Position numbers and translations under genes: made by a program. A stretch of 64,000 nucleotides of DNA from Deinococcus alpinitundrae (GTDB lineage: Bacteria; Deinococcota; Deinococci; Deinococcales; Deinococcaceae), in contig NZ_WXZL01000015.1 in assembly GCF_009982895.1 (NCBI RefSeq), positions 35,574 to 99,573 of the forward strand. Direction: 5' to 3'. Shown here piece by piece: positions 27,416-42,400 of this stretch; positions within the stretch are counted from its first letter, which is position 1; each line of letters opens with the position of its first letter. Below the pieces are notes generated by a model, which was not told the origin of the DNA, did not search any database, and was given only the letters and a program-made list of their open reading frames with translations.

Positions 27416-28305
27416 GGGGCCTGCTCCGACTGAACAGAAGCCGGTGCAGCAACGCCCACTGAGGCAGGGTGCAGCAACCGCAGCAGCTTGGCGAGTTCTC
27501 CACGCTGCTGGCGACGGTCCACGATCATGTCCACCATGCCGTGTTCGAGCAGAAACTCGGCGCGCTGAAAGCCGTCCGGCAAGCTCTGGCGAATGGTCTG
27601 CTGAATGACCCTCGGCCCGGCGAAGCCGATCAAGGCCCCCGGCTCGGCCACGATCACGTCGGCGATGGTGGCAAAGGAAGCGGTGACGCCGCCGGTGGTG
27701 GGGTCGGTCAGGATGCTGATATACGGCAGGCCACGCTTTGAGAGGGCTTCAAGCGCCACCGTCGTCTTGGCCATCTGCATCAGCGACAACGCACTTTCCT
27801 GCATCCTGGCGCCGCCGGACGCCGCCACCAGGATCAGCGGCAGGCCCTCCTCACCGGCCCGCTCGGCAGCGCGGGCGATTTCCTCGCCCACCACGCTGCC
27901 CATGCTGCCGCCGGAGAACTCGAAGTCCATGATGGCGGCGGCCACGCTGAGATTCTCAATCTGGCCGCGTCCGGTCAGAATGGCGTCGGGACGACCCGTC
28001 TTGGCCTGCGCGCGCGCCAGGCGCTCCGGATAACTCTCGGTGTCGCGGAAATTCAGGGCGTCCACCGGATGCACCCGCCCCGACCAGATCTCGATCGGCC
28101 CGTCGAGCAGTACCTCGGCTCGTTTGGTAGCACCCAGGCGGTGGTGAAAGCCGCAGTTGGGGCACACGTAGGCGTTCAGCGCCAGATCGCGCAGATAGAC
28201 GTTTTCCTTGCACTGGGGGCATTTGCCCCACAGATCGGGGGTGTCGGCTTCGCTGGGCGGGTTGACCTGCGGGCGACGCCTGCGAAAAAACTTGTCGAGG
28301 GCCAA
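27412..28305 (-). CDS. accD: Acetyl-CoA carboxylase carboxyltransferase subunit beta (297 aa)
   Basis: A zinc ribbon at the N terminus (C29-x2-C32 and C48-x2-C51) precedes a crotonase-fold domain: [36 protein letters not shown] and [12 protein letters not shown]. It partners AccA. The TTG start at 28305 is supported by AAGGAG eight bases upstream. A TAGAAT -10 box at about 28328 (minus strand) puts the transcript start only some 15-20 bases before the codon. First gene of the accD-accA operon. Confidence 0.97.
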   Translation of the reverse strand: MALDKFFRRRRPQVNPPSEADTPDLWGKCPQCKENVYLRDLALNAYVCPNCGFHHRLGATKRAEVLLDGPIEIWSGRVHPVDALNFRDTESYPERLARAQAKTGRPDAILTGRGQIENLSVAAAIMDFEFSGGSMGSVVGEEIARAAERAGEEGLPLILVAASGGARMQESALSLMQMAKTTVALEALSKRGLPYISILTDPTTGGVTASFATIADVIVAEPGALIGFAGPRVIQQTIRQSLPDGFQRAEFLLEHGMVDMIVDRRQQRGELAKLLRLLHPASVGVAAPASVQSEQAP

Positions 28306-28413
28306 GGCGATGCTCCTTTATGTCGTCATTCTAGCGGTGCGGCGCGCCGCAACATGACCTGTGGCCTGAATGAACCCGGTTCAATTTCCTGATCCGCGCG
28401 GCCCGGAGCACCC

Positions 28414-28872
28414 TCAGTCGCCCAGTTTGCGGCGCAGGTAGGCGTTGAGCGCACTCATTTCCTGGCTGAGCTGGGCCGACGTGACCGCATCGTCCTTGCC
28501 CAGATTCACGGCGCTGCTGGGCAGGGCGCGGCCCTGGGTGAGCTGGGCATCCAGGCCAATGAAGCGCTTGTCGAGCGAGGCCTGCAACTGCGCGAAGCGG
28601 CTGGCTTCCTGGCTGTCCAAGCTCTGGCGCACCGAGTCGAGGTCGCGCAGCAGCTTGGCAGTGTCGGCCTCACGCCTGAGGGTGCTGAAGCTGGCGGCCA
28701 CGTAGGCCAGCACCGCGACCAGCGCGCTGGTGATCAGCAGAATGAGGCCCAGCGGCCCGGTGTAGACGGCAAATCCCAGATTGATGTCGTGGACGGCCAG
28801 CAGCGAGGCGATATTGAGCAGGCCGAACACCAGGTGCAGCACCAACACGATGATCAGCAAGATGAGACGCAT
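28414..28872 (-). CDS. Two-helix membrane protein with coiled coil, possibly LapA-like (152 aa)
   Basis: Residues 1-28 and about 38-62 are membrane helices, followed by a cytoplasmic coiled coil (LRREADTAKLLRDLDSVRQSLDSQEASRF) and a polar tail ending LNAYLRRKLGD. The layout matches LapA-domain (DUF1049) proteins, but sequence identity cannot be judged here. TACCCT (28879-28884, minus strand) lies six bases before the ATG, so it is probably leaderless. It stands alone between accD and the phosphorylase gene. Confidence 0.65.
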   Translation of the reverse strand: MRLILLIIVLVLHLVFGLLNIASLLAVHDINLGFAVYTGPLGLILLITSALVAVLAYVAASFSTLRREADTAKLLRDLDSVRQSLDSQEASRFAQLQASLDKRFIGLDAQLTQGRALPSSAVNLGKDDAVTSAQLSQEMSALNAYLRRKLGD

Positions 28873-28932
28873 GACTCAAGGGTAACAGAGCTGGGGGAAA
28901 CAGGGTTGTCCTGCCGAGTGGCCGCCCAGCAG

Positions 28933-30252
<1,320 letters not shown>

Positions 30253-30372
30253 GTGTCCCAGCCTAGCGTCCACCTGAGGGCCCGGCGGCGGGATGCTTCA
30301 AGTGAGGCTTAGGCGCAGGGCGCACTCTGCCTGGGGCCTGCTGGCGTGGGCCTGCGCGCCGGGAGATGAAAC

Positions 30373-30813
30373 GTGGATATGCCACGCTGGAATGCCGTTT
30401 CCAAACTCATCAGGGCCGCCGCACCTCAGCCCAGGTCGGGTCAGCCCGGACGCCGCCCTCCCAGCCTGGAAGCCAGATTCCAGACCTTCTCGCGCCGCAG
30501 CGCGGATTTCACCAGCAAGTCGACCGCCTTTACCCTGGCGCTCACCAGTCTTCTCGTCTGGGCCGTTAGCGGGCCGCTGTTTCACTTTTCCGACGGCTGG
30601 CACCTGGTCATCAATACCGGCACCACCATCGTCACCTTCCTGATAATGTTTCTGATCCAGAATGCCGAGAACGAGGACACCCGCGAACTGCACGCCAAAC
30701 TCGACGCTGTGATAAAGGCGCTGCGGGCCGAGCGCAACATGATTCACGACCCCGAACTGCTGCAACCGACCTCCAATGAGATCGGGGAGGAAATGCGGCT
30801 GGGCGAGGACTGA
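30373..30813 (+). CDS. Low-affinity iron permease family protein (146 aa)
   Basis: After a polar, basic N terminus of about 45 residues come two membrane helices ([20 protein letters not shown] and [20 protein letters not shown]). The second carries the FLIQNxxNxDxxxxHxKLDxxI pattern of the low-affinity Fe/Cu permease family. Function in metal uptake is assigned by family only. A GTG at 30373 follows GGGAG at a good distance; the ATG two codons later is an alternative. It diverges from the phosphorylase gene. Confidence 0.8.
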   Translation: MDMPRWNAVSKLIRAAAPQPRSGQPGRRPPSLEARFQTFSRRSADFTSKSTAFTLALTSLLVWAVSGPLFHFSDGWHLVINTGTTIVTFLIMFLIQNAENEDTRELHAKLDAVIKALRAERNMIHDPELLQPTSNEIGEEMRLGED

Positions 30814-30894
30814 AGGCCGCCCAGCCCGTCATTTTTATGACTGATACTTGACAGGAAGTCAGCAGTCATCACCTTTCCCGCTGCGCCGCGCCCT

Positions 30895-30900
30895 TATACT
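30895..30900 (+). promoter_or_regulatory. -10 box of the rimO promoter
   Basis: TATACT lies 60 bases before the rimO ATG, so this message has a 5' UTR of about 54 bases with a GAGGAGAG ribosome binding site, unlike the leaderless neighbours. TTGACA at about 30848 is too far upstream to pair with it. Confidence 0.5.
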
Positions 30901-30960
30901 GAGCGGTTGATGTGCGGCATCCCACCTCTGGGCCAAGCCGCCCTGAGGAGAGAACGCCAC

Positions 30961-32463
<1,503 letters not shown>

Positions 32464-32467
32464 CGCC

Positions 32468-33223
32468 TTAAACGGGCCGCCCCGCCATCATGAAACTGGC
32501 GGTCATGCCGCCGTCGATGGGCACCGTCACCCCAGTGATGAAGGCAGCGGCGGGCGAGGCCAGGAAGGACACCAGTTCGGCCACCTCCTGCGGCGTGCCG
32601 AGGCGGCGCAGGGCGTGGAGGTCTTCGTAGTCGCGCCGGGTCTGCTCGGGGTTGCTGCTTTCGCCCACCGATTTAAGCAGGTCCTCGGTGGCGATCGCTC
32701 CCGGCGCGACGGCGTTCACGCGGATGCCCCTCGGCGCGAGGTCGAGGCACATCGAGCGGGTCAGGTTGATCAACCCGGCCTTGCTCGACGTGTAGGCGAC
32801 GTTGTTCTGCTCGGCGAACAGGCCCTGCACGCTGGCGACATTGACGACGGCGCTGCCCGGCGGCATCAGCGGCACGCAGGCCCGCGAGAGGCGCAGCGGA
32901 GCCGTCAGGTTCACGTCGAGCGCGCGCTGCCAGCCGTCGTCGGGCACGTCCATCAGCGAGCCGCTGGCCCCTTGGTAGGCGGCGTTGTTGACCAGCACGT
33001 CCAGCCCGCCCCACTGCTCTCCGGCGGTCTGCACGGCTCGCCCGATATCGGCGGCACTCGTCACGTCGCCTTGCAGGCACAGGGCCTTCTCCAGCGGCGC
33101 GGGCAAGTTGAGGTCGAGCAGCAGGGTCCGTGCGCCGCGAGAGGCGAACAGTTCGGCGATGGCCCGGCCAATGCCCTGCGCCGCGCCGGTCACGAGAACC
33201 CTGGGGGTCCAATCGGTGGTCAT
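32468..33223 (-). CDS. SDR-family oxidoreductase (251 aa)
   Basis: A classical [11 protein letters not shown] at residues 12-19 binds NAD(P), LVNNAAYQG is the NAG motif, VNVASVQG holds the catalytic Ser, and YTSSKAGLI the Tyr-x3-Lys. The end ([15 protein letters not shown]) is standard. Glucose-1-dehydrogenase-like or FabG-like activity is possible; substrate unknown. CATGCT lies six bases before the ATG (minus strand), which fits a leaderless start. It converges on rimO with a four-base gap. Confidence 0.88.
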   Translation of the reverse strand: MTTDWTPRVLVTGAAQGIGRAIAELFASRGARTLLLDLNLPAPLEKALCLQGDVTSAADIGRAVQTAGEQWGGLDVLVNNAAYQGASGSLMDVPDDGWQRALDVNLTAPLRLSRACVPLMPPGSAVVNVASVQGLFAEQNNVAYTSSKAGLINLTRSMCLDLAPRGIRVNAVAPGAIATEDLLKSVGESSNPEQTRRDYEDLHALRRLGTPQEVAELVSFLASPAAAFITGVTVPIDGGMTASFMMAGRPV

Positions 33224-33285
33224 GCGCGCAGCATGCCACGACTCGCCCGGCGCTGAATAGCTCGGAAACCGGCCATACTCTGCAC

Positions 33286-33960
33286 ATGTCTTCCATCCTT
33301 GAACGTCTGGCCGGACAGCTCATCGTCAGCGTGCAGGCCGACGAGGGTAGTCCGCTGCGAGATACGGCGCATATCCTGGCGCTGTGCCGCGCGGCCCTGC
33401 TCGGCGGCGCGGGCGGATTGCGGCTGCGCTCAGCCTCCGATGTCGCTGCCGTGCGCGCCATTACCGGCGTGCCGATCATCGGGCTGACCAAGCAGGTGCA
33501 GCCCGGCAGCCCGGTGTACATCACCGCCACGCCCGGCGAGGCCCGCGACATCGCCGCAGCGGGCGCAGACGTGGTGGCCTTCGATGCCACCGACTCGCCG
33601 CGCCCCTTCAGCGTGGCCGAACTCACCCAGGCCATCCACGGAGCAGGCGCACTGGCAATGGCCGACGTCAGCACGCTGGAGGAAGCGCAGGCCGCCTACG
33701 CCGCCGGGGCCGATATCGTCAGCACGACCATGAGCGGCTACACGCCTCACAGTCCCCGTCAAGACGCGCCAGACTTCGAGCTGATGGTGCAGCTGCGGGC
33801 GGCGGGCCTGGCATTTGTCGCAGAGGGGCGGCTCAACACGCCGGAACTGGCGGCACTGGCCCGGCAGCTCGGCGCGCACGCGGTGGTGGTCGGCAGCGCC
33901 ATCACCCGGCCCGATGTCGTCACCGGCTGGTTTTTACAAGCCCTCCAAGCGGAGCGCTGA
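33286..33960 (+). CDS. nanE: Putative N-acetylmannosamine-6-phosphate 2-epimerase (224 aa)
   Basis: A TIM-barrel protein with the NanE pattern: [15 protein letters not shown] at the start (family QAxxxxPL), [61 protein letters not shown] and a late [10 protein letters not shown] phosphate-binding loop. It would convert ManNAc-6-P to GlcNAc-6-P. No other sialic-acid or amino-sugar gene is nearby, so its role here could be cell-wall amino-sugar turnover. CATACT at 33274-33279 lies six bases before the ATG (leaderless). Confidence 0.88.
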   Translation: MSSILERLAGQLIVSVQADEGSPLRDTAHILALCRAALLGGAGGLRLRSASDVAAVRAITGVPIIGLTKQVQPGSPVYITATPGEARDIAAAGADVVAFDATDSPRPFSVAELTQAIHGAGALAMADVSTLEEAQAAYAAGADIVSTTMSGYTPHSPRQDAPDFELMVQLRAAGLAFVAEGRLNTPELAALARQLGAHAVVVGSAITRPDVVTGWFLQALQAER

Positions 33961-33965
33961 GAAAG

Positions 33966-34760
33966 GTGACCGACACCGCCAGCGCACTGCTTGAGGCTTA
34001 CGACGCCCAGCTGCGCGAGGAGGCCGAGGTGCTGTCCGCCGACCACATTGACCGGCTCGGTCCGCTGTGGCTGGGCACCTTCGGGGACTTAGGCTTCGTG
34101 TCGTACCGTTCGCTGGACGGGATCGCCGACGCTGCCCTGGACAGTCTGATTGCCGAGACCATCGCCCACTTCGGTACTGATCCTCACATCCAAGAATTCG
34201 AGTGGAAGACGCGCGGTCACGACGCGCCCGCCGATTTGCCGCAGCGGTTGACCGCCCAGGGCTTTCAGGCCGAGGATCCCGAAACGGTCATGCTGGGAGA
34301 GGCGCTGGCGCTGGCCCGGCCCGTGGAGCTGCCCGGCGGCGTGACACTTCGGCGCATCGATAACCAGGCCGACCCCTATCCAGATCTGCTGCAGGCGGCC
34401 ACAGCACAGGTGCTGGCGTTCGGCGCTCCCTCCAGCGCGGACGATCTGCTGCGCCGCATCGAAAAGGGCGCGGGCCAGGTCGAGGTCTGGGTGGCCGAAA
34501 CTGAGCGGGAGATGCTCTGCGTAGGCCGCCTGGAGATCATTCCCGGCACCGCGTTCGCCGGGCTGTGGGGCGGCGGTACCCTGCCGGAGTGGCGGGGCCG
34601 GGGGCTCTACCGCGCCCTGACGGCAGCCCGCGCCCGGTCGGCACTCAGCCGGGGGGTACGGTATCTGCACAGCGACTGCACCGAAGATTCGCGGCCGATT
34701 CTAGAGCGCGGCGGGATGACGCCGGTCACGACGACCACCCCGTATCTGTGGCGACGTTAG
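33966..34760 (+). CDS. GNAT-family acetyltransferase (264 aa)
   Basis: A two-part GNAT. Residues about 120-255 form the clearer acetyltransferase domain, with the acetyl-CoA loop LPEWRGRGLYRALTAARARSA and a final strand VTTTTPYLWRR. The N-terminal half is a diverged lobe. The acceptor is unknown. The GTG at 33966 lies five bases after the nanE stop, with AGCGCTGAGAAAG as a weak ribosome binding site, so it is probably cotranscribed with nanE. The stop overlaps that of the convergent trmK gene. Confidence 0.8.
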   Translation: MTDTASALLEAYDAQLREEAEVLSADHIDRLGPLWLGTFGDLGFVSYRSLDGIADAALDSLIAETIAHFGTDPHIQEFEWKTRGHDAPADLPQRLTAQGFQAEDPETVMLGEALALARPVELPGGVTLRRIDNQADPYPDLLQAATAQVLAFGAPSSADDLLRRIEKGAGQVEVWVAETEREMLCVGRLEIIPGTAFAGLWGGGTLPEWRGRGLYRALTAARARSALSRGVRYLHSDCTEDSRPILERGGMTPVTTTTPYLWRR

Positions 34761-35446
34761 CGAGAGGGGACTGGAACTTCTGGTAGGAACGCCAGCGCGT
34801 CCTGCACCACCCGCAGCTCGGCCAGCACCTGGGGTCGCCCGTGCGCCGCCAGCTTCGAGAGCCGCTGTACCTGGGCGTTCAGCTCGGCGTGCAGGTGAGG
34901 ATCAGCCGATTTCAGCAGGTGCGGGCCGTAGCGGAGTGCTGCCGCCCGGGGCAGCCCTGCGTAGGCCGGATCGGGGCCGGGAGATTGCTCGAATTTCAGC
35001 ACCGGGTAGCGCCAGAAACCGGCAACCAGCGCCTCGGCAGTGAGGTGATAGCCGTGAGACTGCGCCCAGCCCCGCAGCACTTCCGGCTCGGCGTTGGGCT
35101 GCAATACCATCTGGGGCGGCAGCCAGGAAGCCCGCGTGAGAATAGCCCGTATGGTGCGCGCGCCCATGCCGGTCAGGCTGGCACTCTGAACCTCATCCGG
35201 CGCAATCGGCACGAAGCCGTCGCCCTGGCGCACCTCGATCTGCTGACTCAGGCCCGCCCGCATCACCGCCATTTGAGCGAGTCTCAGCGGACCGGGATGA
35301 AGTTCGGCGGCGATGACCCGGCCACACCTGCCCGCTTCGATCAGTGCCAGCGGCAGTGCGGCGTGGTCGGTGCCGATGTCGGCGTGCGTCTCGGCGCGGA
35401 TGAGGGCCAGCACGGCGCTCAGGCGGGCGTCCAGTTTTGTGTTCAG
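34757..35446 (-). CDS. trmK: tRNA (adenine-N1)-methyltransferase TrmK (229 aa)
   Basis: A SAM-dependent methyltransferase of the TrmK family that modifies A22 of tRNA. ADIGTDHAALP is the SAM-binding loop, RQGDGF the second motif, TGMGARTI the catalytic region, and LQPNAEPEVLRGWAQSHGY follows, as in B. subtilis TrmK. The only standard start is a GTG at 35413, but that would remove conserved N-terminal residues (KLDARLSAVLAL). The frame is open only up to a stop just before a CTG at 35446, which overlaps the upstream stop as CTGA. CTG is therefore my choice. Confidence 0.8.
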   Translation of the reverse strand: MNTKLDARLSAVLALIRAETHADIGTDHAALPLALIEAGRCGRVIAAELHPGPLRLAQMAVMRAGLSQQIEVRQGDGFVPIAPDEVQSASLTGMGARTIRAILTRASWLPPQMVLQPNAEPEVLRGWAQSHGYHLTAEALVAGFWRYPVLKFEQSPGPDPAYAGLPRAAALRYGPHLLKSADPHLHAELNAQVQRLSKLAAHGRPQVLAELRVVQDALAFLPEVPVPSR

Positions 35447-36000
35447 TGCCCTGCCTCATCCGGCGACGCGTCGCCCTCACCCTGCTGCGGGTGCGCCCCA
35501 AGGCGGGCCAGGATGAAGCTGTACGCACCGATGGCCAGCATCACAGCGGCCACACCCAGCCCGAAAGTCAGGATGTCCTGGCTCGACCCGTTCTCCCACT
35601 TGATCGCCACGCTGAAAAACTTGACGGCGAGGGCGACCACCACGATGCCCAGCAGTTTCTGCTTGAGGTCGTCGAAGGTGCGGATGTGCAGCCAGGCCGG
35701 AAGGTTCATGACCCGCCCCACGAACAGCGACTGCAAGCCTAAGCTGATGATCAGCAGGGCGGTGGCGACCAGCAGATTGTCGGTCTGCTCGATGGCGGCG
35801 ACCAGCAGGTCCTTGCTGGTCCCGGCCTCGGAAAAGTTCGGCAGCGCTTCCCAGATGACGGTGACGGTCCGGACCGTGCCGTTGACAAACAGCACCAGCG
35901 AGAACAGGAAGCTCGACAGCACCCCGAATTCCACGATCAAGCGGGTAAAGCCAAAGAGGGCGTTACCGGACGTGCGGTGAGAAGTTCTGGGCGCGGCCAT
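35443..36000 (-). CDS. YqhA/UPF0114-family membrane protein (185 aa)
   Basis: Four membrane helices in the YqhA layout: FTRLIVEFGVLSSFLFSLVLFV, LVATALLIISLGLQSLFVG, LLGIVVVALAVKFFSVAI and a C-terminal helix. The characteristic LPAWLHIRTFDDLKQKLLG loop is present. Function is unknown. TATCCT lies eight bases before the ATG on the minus strand. Its TGA stop lies within CTGA, the inferred start of trmK, so the two would be coupled. Confidence 0.85.
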   Translation of the reverse strand: MAAPRTSHRTSGNALFGFTRLIVEFGVLSSFLFSLVLFVNGTVRTVTVIWEALPNFSEAGTSKDLLVAAIEQTDNLLVATALLIISLGLQSLFVGRVMNLPAWLHIRTFDDLKQKLLGIVVVALAVKFFSVAIKWENGSSQDILTFGLGVAAVMLAIGAYSFILARLGAHPQQGEGDASPDEAGH

Positions 36001-36006
36001 GGCTGC

Positions 36007-36579
36007 TCAGGATAGCGGGGCCAGGTCGGTGGGCACCAGGGTGTCGCCCAGCCGGATCACGCCGCCGCGCACCACCCGTGCTGTCAGGCCGCCGTGCCCG
36101 CGCACCGCGTTGTAGCCGCCTGCGCCCAGATTTTCCTCCATCCGCGAGCAGGGGTGGCACTCGCCGGTCGCTTCCAGAACGACCTCGCCCACCTGAAAGC
36201 GCCGGTCCTTGAGTGAGAGTAGCGAGATGCCCGAGACGACGATGTTGCGCCGGAGCATCTGCGGGGTGACCTCATCCAGCCCCGCCAGGGCCGCCATCAC
36301 CAGGAAGTGCTCGGCCTGAATCAGCGTGACCTGGCGCTTGCCGGGACCGCCGGGAACCGGCCGGGCGGGCGGCTGGACACTGTTCTCGCCGGGCTGCCCC
36401 ACCAGCGTCCGCAGGCGCGGCACGCTCTTTTTGCCGTGGTCACCCACGACGCCGAGATTCTCCAGCACCTCCAGTTCGCTCACGCTGATCAGCTCGGCGC
36501 GGCGCTGGGGCCGGATGCCCAGCCACTCCACCCGTCCGGGGCGCGGGAAGGTGCTTCTCAGTTCCTGCATGGTTTGCAT
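36007..36579 (-). CDS. MOSC-domain protein (190 aa)
   Basis: The MOSC (Moco sulfurase C-terminal) fold is shown by GVVGDHGKKS, RQVTLIQAEHF, LRRNIVVSGISLLSLKDRRFQVGEVVLEATGECHPCSRME with the conserved Cys, and AVRGHGGLTARVVRGGVIRLGD. Such proteins bind sulfur or molybdenum-linked groups, often to deliver molybdenum cofactor or detoxify N-hydroxylated bases. TAGCAT (36586-36591, minus strand) sits six bases before the ATG at 36579, so that is preferred over the ATG three codons later. Confidence 0.87.
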   Translation of the reverse strand: MQTMQELRSTFPRPGRVEWLGIRPQRRAELISVSELEVLENLGVVGDHGKKSVPRLRTLVGQPGENSVQPPARPVPGGPGKRQVTLIQAEHFLVMAALAGLDEVTPQMLRRNIVVSGISLLSLKDRRFQVGEVVLEATGECHPCSRMEENLGAGGYNAVRGHGGLTARVVRGGVIRLGDTLVPTDLAPLS

Positions 36580-36599
36580 CCGCGCATGCTAGGGCCTGC

Positions 36600-36605
36600 T
36601 AGACT
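36600..36605 (+). promoter_or_regulatory. -10 box of the tyrS leader transcript
   Basis: TAGACT ends six bases before an ATG at 36612, exactly as in the leaderless genes. The transcript would begin with a 13-codon reading frame and continue into tyrS. Confidence 0.5.
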
Positions 36606-36611
36606 CGGCGC

Positions 36612-36653
36612 ATGAGGCGTTTGACCCGACGTTCCTATTCATCCTGCCGCTGA
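36612..36653 (+). CDS. Candidate leaderless leader peptide upstream of tyrS (13 aa)
   Basis: The frame encodes MRRLTRRSYSSCR and then TGA. It has five Arg codons and one Tyr codon, TAT, which is uncommon beside the TAC seen in nearby genes. A consensus -10 box lies six bases upstream. It ends 89 bases before the tyrS ATG, with an 11-bp hairpin in between. It could regulate tyrS by translation-dependent folding; chance occurrence cannot be excluded. Confidence 0.35.
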   Translation: MRRLTRRSYSSCR

Positions 36654-36692
36654 GGTCAGGGTCAGGTCAACCACAGCCCGAATACCCCCAAC

Positions 36693-36726
36693 GCGGCGCA
36701 CTTTCCTGAGCCTGGAAGTGCGCCGC
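36693..36726 (+). promoter_or_regulatory. Strong hairpin in the tyrS leader
   Basis: GCGGCGCACTT and AAGTGCGCCGC form a perfect 11-bp stem with a 12-base loop. It ends 16 bases before the tyrS ATG, right beside the TGGAGAC ribosome binding site, and has no T run. It is positioned to control translation rather than terminate transcription. No T-box elements are visible. Confidence 0.6.
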
Positions 36727-36742
36727 CGCTGTCTGGAGACAT

Positions 36743-37978
<1,236 letters not shown>

Positions 37979-38001
37979 GCGGGCGCGTTCGACCCACTCA
38001 A

Positions 38002-38031
38002 AAGGGAAACGGCCTCAACACCGTTTCCCTT
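38002..38031 (+). terminator. Terminator hairpin after tyrS
   Basis: AAGGGAAACGG and CCGTTTCCCTT pair perfectly over 11 bp around an eight-base loop, with AACTTTTCC following. A second weaker stem (about 38157-38194, GAGTGAG/CTCACTTTTT) lies further on. Confidence 0.75.
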
Positions 38032-38065
38032 AACTTTTCCTTGAAACTACGGTCAAAACCAAAAG

Positions 38066-38109
38066 TTATCCACAGGAGGGTGTGGATAAAACCCCGTGCC
38101 TGTGGATAA
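38066..38109. promoter_or_regulatory. Cluster of three perfect DnaA boxes away from oriC
   Basis: TTATCCACA occurs at 38066-38074 (+), and its reverse TGTGGATAA at 38081-38089 and 38101-38109, the last two exactly 20 bases apart. The cluster lies in the tyrS-pyk gap, about 4.3 kb from the main origin. It could titrate DnaA, regulate pyk or tyrS, or be an origin accessory site. Confidence 0.8.
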
Positions 38110-38204
38110 AAACCGCTGATCTGTGTGCTGACGCCGCGCTGACACGGCCTTTTTAGAGTGAGAGACTTTGCGCTTCGTGCCAGCGCTCACTTTTTGCTGT
38201 CGGC

Positions 38205-39629
<1,425 letters not shown>

Positions 39630-39707
39630 GGCTCTCCAGTATTGTTTTGGAATCACTTCCAGAAAGAAAATTCAGTGACGAGAAGATTGACTCTGATTCA
39701 AGCGTAA

Positions 39708-39748
39708 ACCGCCAGCACTCAGCCAAGAAGCAGCTGAATACTGGCGGT
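39708..39748 (-). terminator. Long hairpin between eno and pyk
   Basis: Two 16-base arms pair fully (two G-U pairs in the minus-strand RNA) around a nine-base loop, 12 bases after the eno stop. There is no T run, so it may be a stability element or a weak terminator that separates eno from pyk expression. Confidence 0.55.
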
Positions 39749-39760
39749 CAGTTGAGATCG

Positions 39761-41131
<1,371 letters not shown>

Positions 41132-41152
41132 TCAGAAAAGCGTACTTCCGAC

Positions 41153-41158
41153 ACTATA
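41153..41158 (-). promoter_or_regulatory. Probable -10 box of the eno promoter
   Basis: TATAGT on the minus strand, about 125 bases before the eno ATG, with no clear -35 box. The 207-base eno-dnaN gap otherwise holds no gene. Confidence 0.4.
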
Positions 41159-41236
41159 CCGCGCTTTGCCGGGCGAAGCATGGCACCCGGTCTAGCGTGC
41201 CGGGCCACTCGCGGCAGCGCAGCCCCAGACCCGTCA

Positions 41237-42319
41237 TCAGACCCGCAACGGCACGACCACAGCCAGGTAGCCGCCGTCGCCGCTGGCCCTGAACATGGCG
41301 GGGCTGGTGGGGCCGGAGAACCGCATCTCGGCGTCGCCCTCGATGGGACCGAGCGCGTCGAGCACATATTTGGCGTTGAACCCCAGGCTCATGGCCGGCT
41401 CTGTACCCTCCTGCTGCACGTCCAGGGTGTCCTGACCGCGCCCGTAGTCGCCCTCGGCGGCCAGCCGCAGCTTGCCCTCGCTGACCTGAAACTCGACCCG
41501 GTTGTTGGCATTCTTGTCGGCCAGCACGGCCACCCGCGAGACGGCCTCCTTGAGGGCGGCGGCACTCAGCGTCACGGTGAGCTTGATGTCGCGCGGGATG
41601 ACCCGCTCATAGTCGGGAAAGTCGCCATCGAGCAGCTTGACGTTCATGCGGACCCGGTCGGTCTGGATGCCGAGCAGACCCTCGCCGTAGCTCAGCTGCA
41701 CCTCGCCGTCGCGCAGCACCCGCACCAGTTCGTCGGCGCTGCGGGCGGGGATGATCATGTTTCTGGCCTCACCTGGCGCGCTGAATTCGCGCAGGGCCAG
41801 TCGGAAGCCGTCGGAGGCCACGACGCGCGCCGTCTGGCCGTTTTGCTCAACCTTGATGCCCCGGAAAACCGCCTGAAACGCCTCGTTGCTGGCGGCGTAG
41901 CGCACGCTGGAGAGCGAGCGGGCCAGTTCGGCCGCGCTGAGGGTGGCGTCGGCGCGTGAGGAGAACACCAGTTCGGGGTAGGCGTCGAGGTCGCCGGTTT
42001 GCAGCTTGAATTCCGAGCCACTGGCCCGCACCGAGAGTTCCGAGCCGCTGAGTTCGAGTTCGACGAGTTCGCCGCCCAGGTTGCGAACGATCTGCGCCAG
42101 CAGGTGCGCCGGCACCACCAACGAAGCGGGCTGCTGAATTTCCGCCGGAACCACGCAACTGAGATCGATTTCGAGGTTGGTGCCGCTGAGCGTCAACCCG
42201 CGCTCACTGGCTTCGATTTTCAGTGCCGTGAGCAGGGGATTGCTGCTGCGGCTGGGAATGACCCGTTCGAGCAGACCCAGACCTTCGCTGAGGGTTTTCT
42301 TGGTGACGTGTGCTTGCAT
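41237..42319 (-). CDS. dnaN: DNA polymerase III beta subunit, sliding clamp (360 aa)
   Basis: Three clamp repeats are recognisable: [30 protein letters not shown], then the middle domain ([23 protein letters not shown]), then [36 protein letters not shown] with [16 protein letters not shown]. The end [12 protein letters not shown] is the usual MPMRL-like terminus. The dimeric ring tethers polymerase III to DNA. The ATG follows GGGAGCCAG. It lies across oriC from dnaA on the same strand, the common dnaA-oriC-dnaN arrangement. Confidence 0.97.
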   Translation of the reverse strand: MQAHVTKKTLSEGLGLLERVIPSRSSNPLLTALKIEASERGLTLSGTNLEIDLSCVVPAEIQQPASLVVPAHLLAQIVRNLGGELVELELSGSELSVRASGSEFKLQTGDLDAYPELVFSSRADATLSAAELARSLSSVRYAASNEAFQAVFRGIKVEQNGQTARVVASDGFRLALREFSAPGEARNMIIPARSADELVRVLRDGEVQLSYGEGLLGIQTDRVRMNVKLLDGDFPDYERVIPRDIKLTVTLSAAALKEAVSRVAVLADKNANNRVEFQVSEGKLRLAAEGDYGRGQDTLDVQQEGTEPAMSLGFNAKYVLDALGPIEGDAEMRFSGPTSPAMFRASGDGGYLAVVVPLRV

Positions 42320-42400
42320 CTGGCTCCCATTCTGACAGCTTTTGACTCATGGAGGTTTTCGGCTACTGGCCTCACCCTGAAACGGAGCCGAGAGGCAAAA

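Noticed and set aside
30848..30900. TTGACA and TATACT as one rimO promoter
   Set aside because: The spacing is about 41 bases, far from 17. Only the TATACT box is kept as a likely -10.
36600..36742. T-box riboswitch upstream of tyrS
   Set aside because: The leader is too short and has neither the T-box consensus nor a specifier hairpin or terminator.
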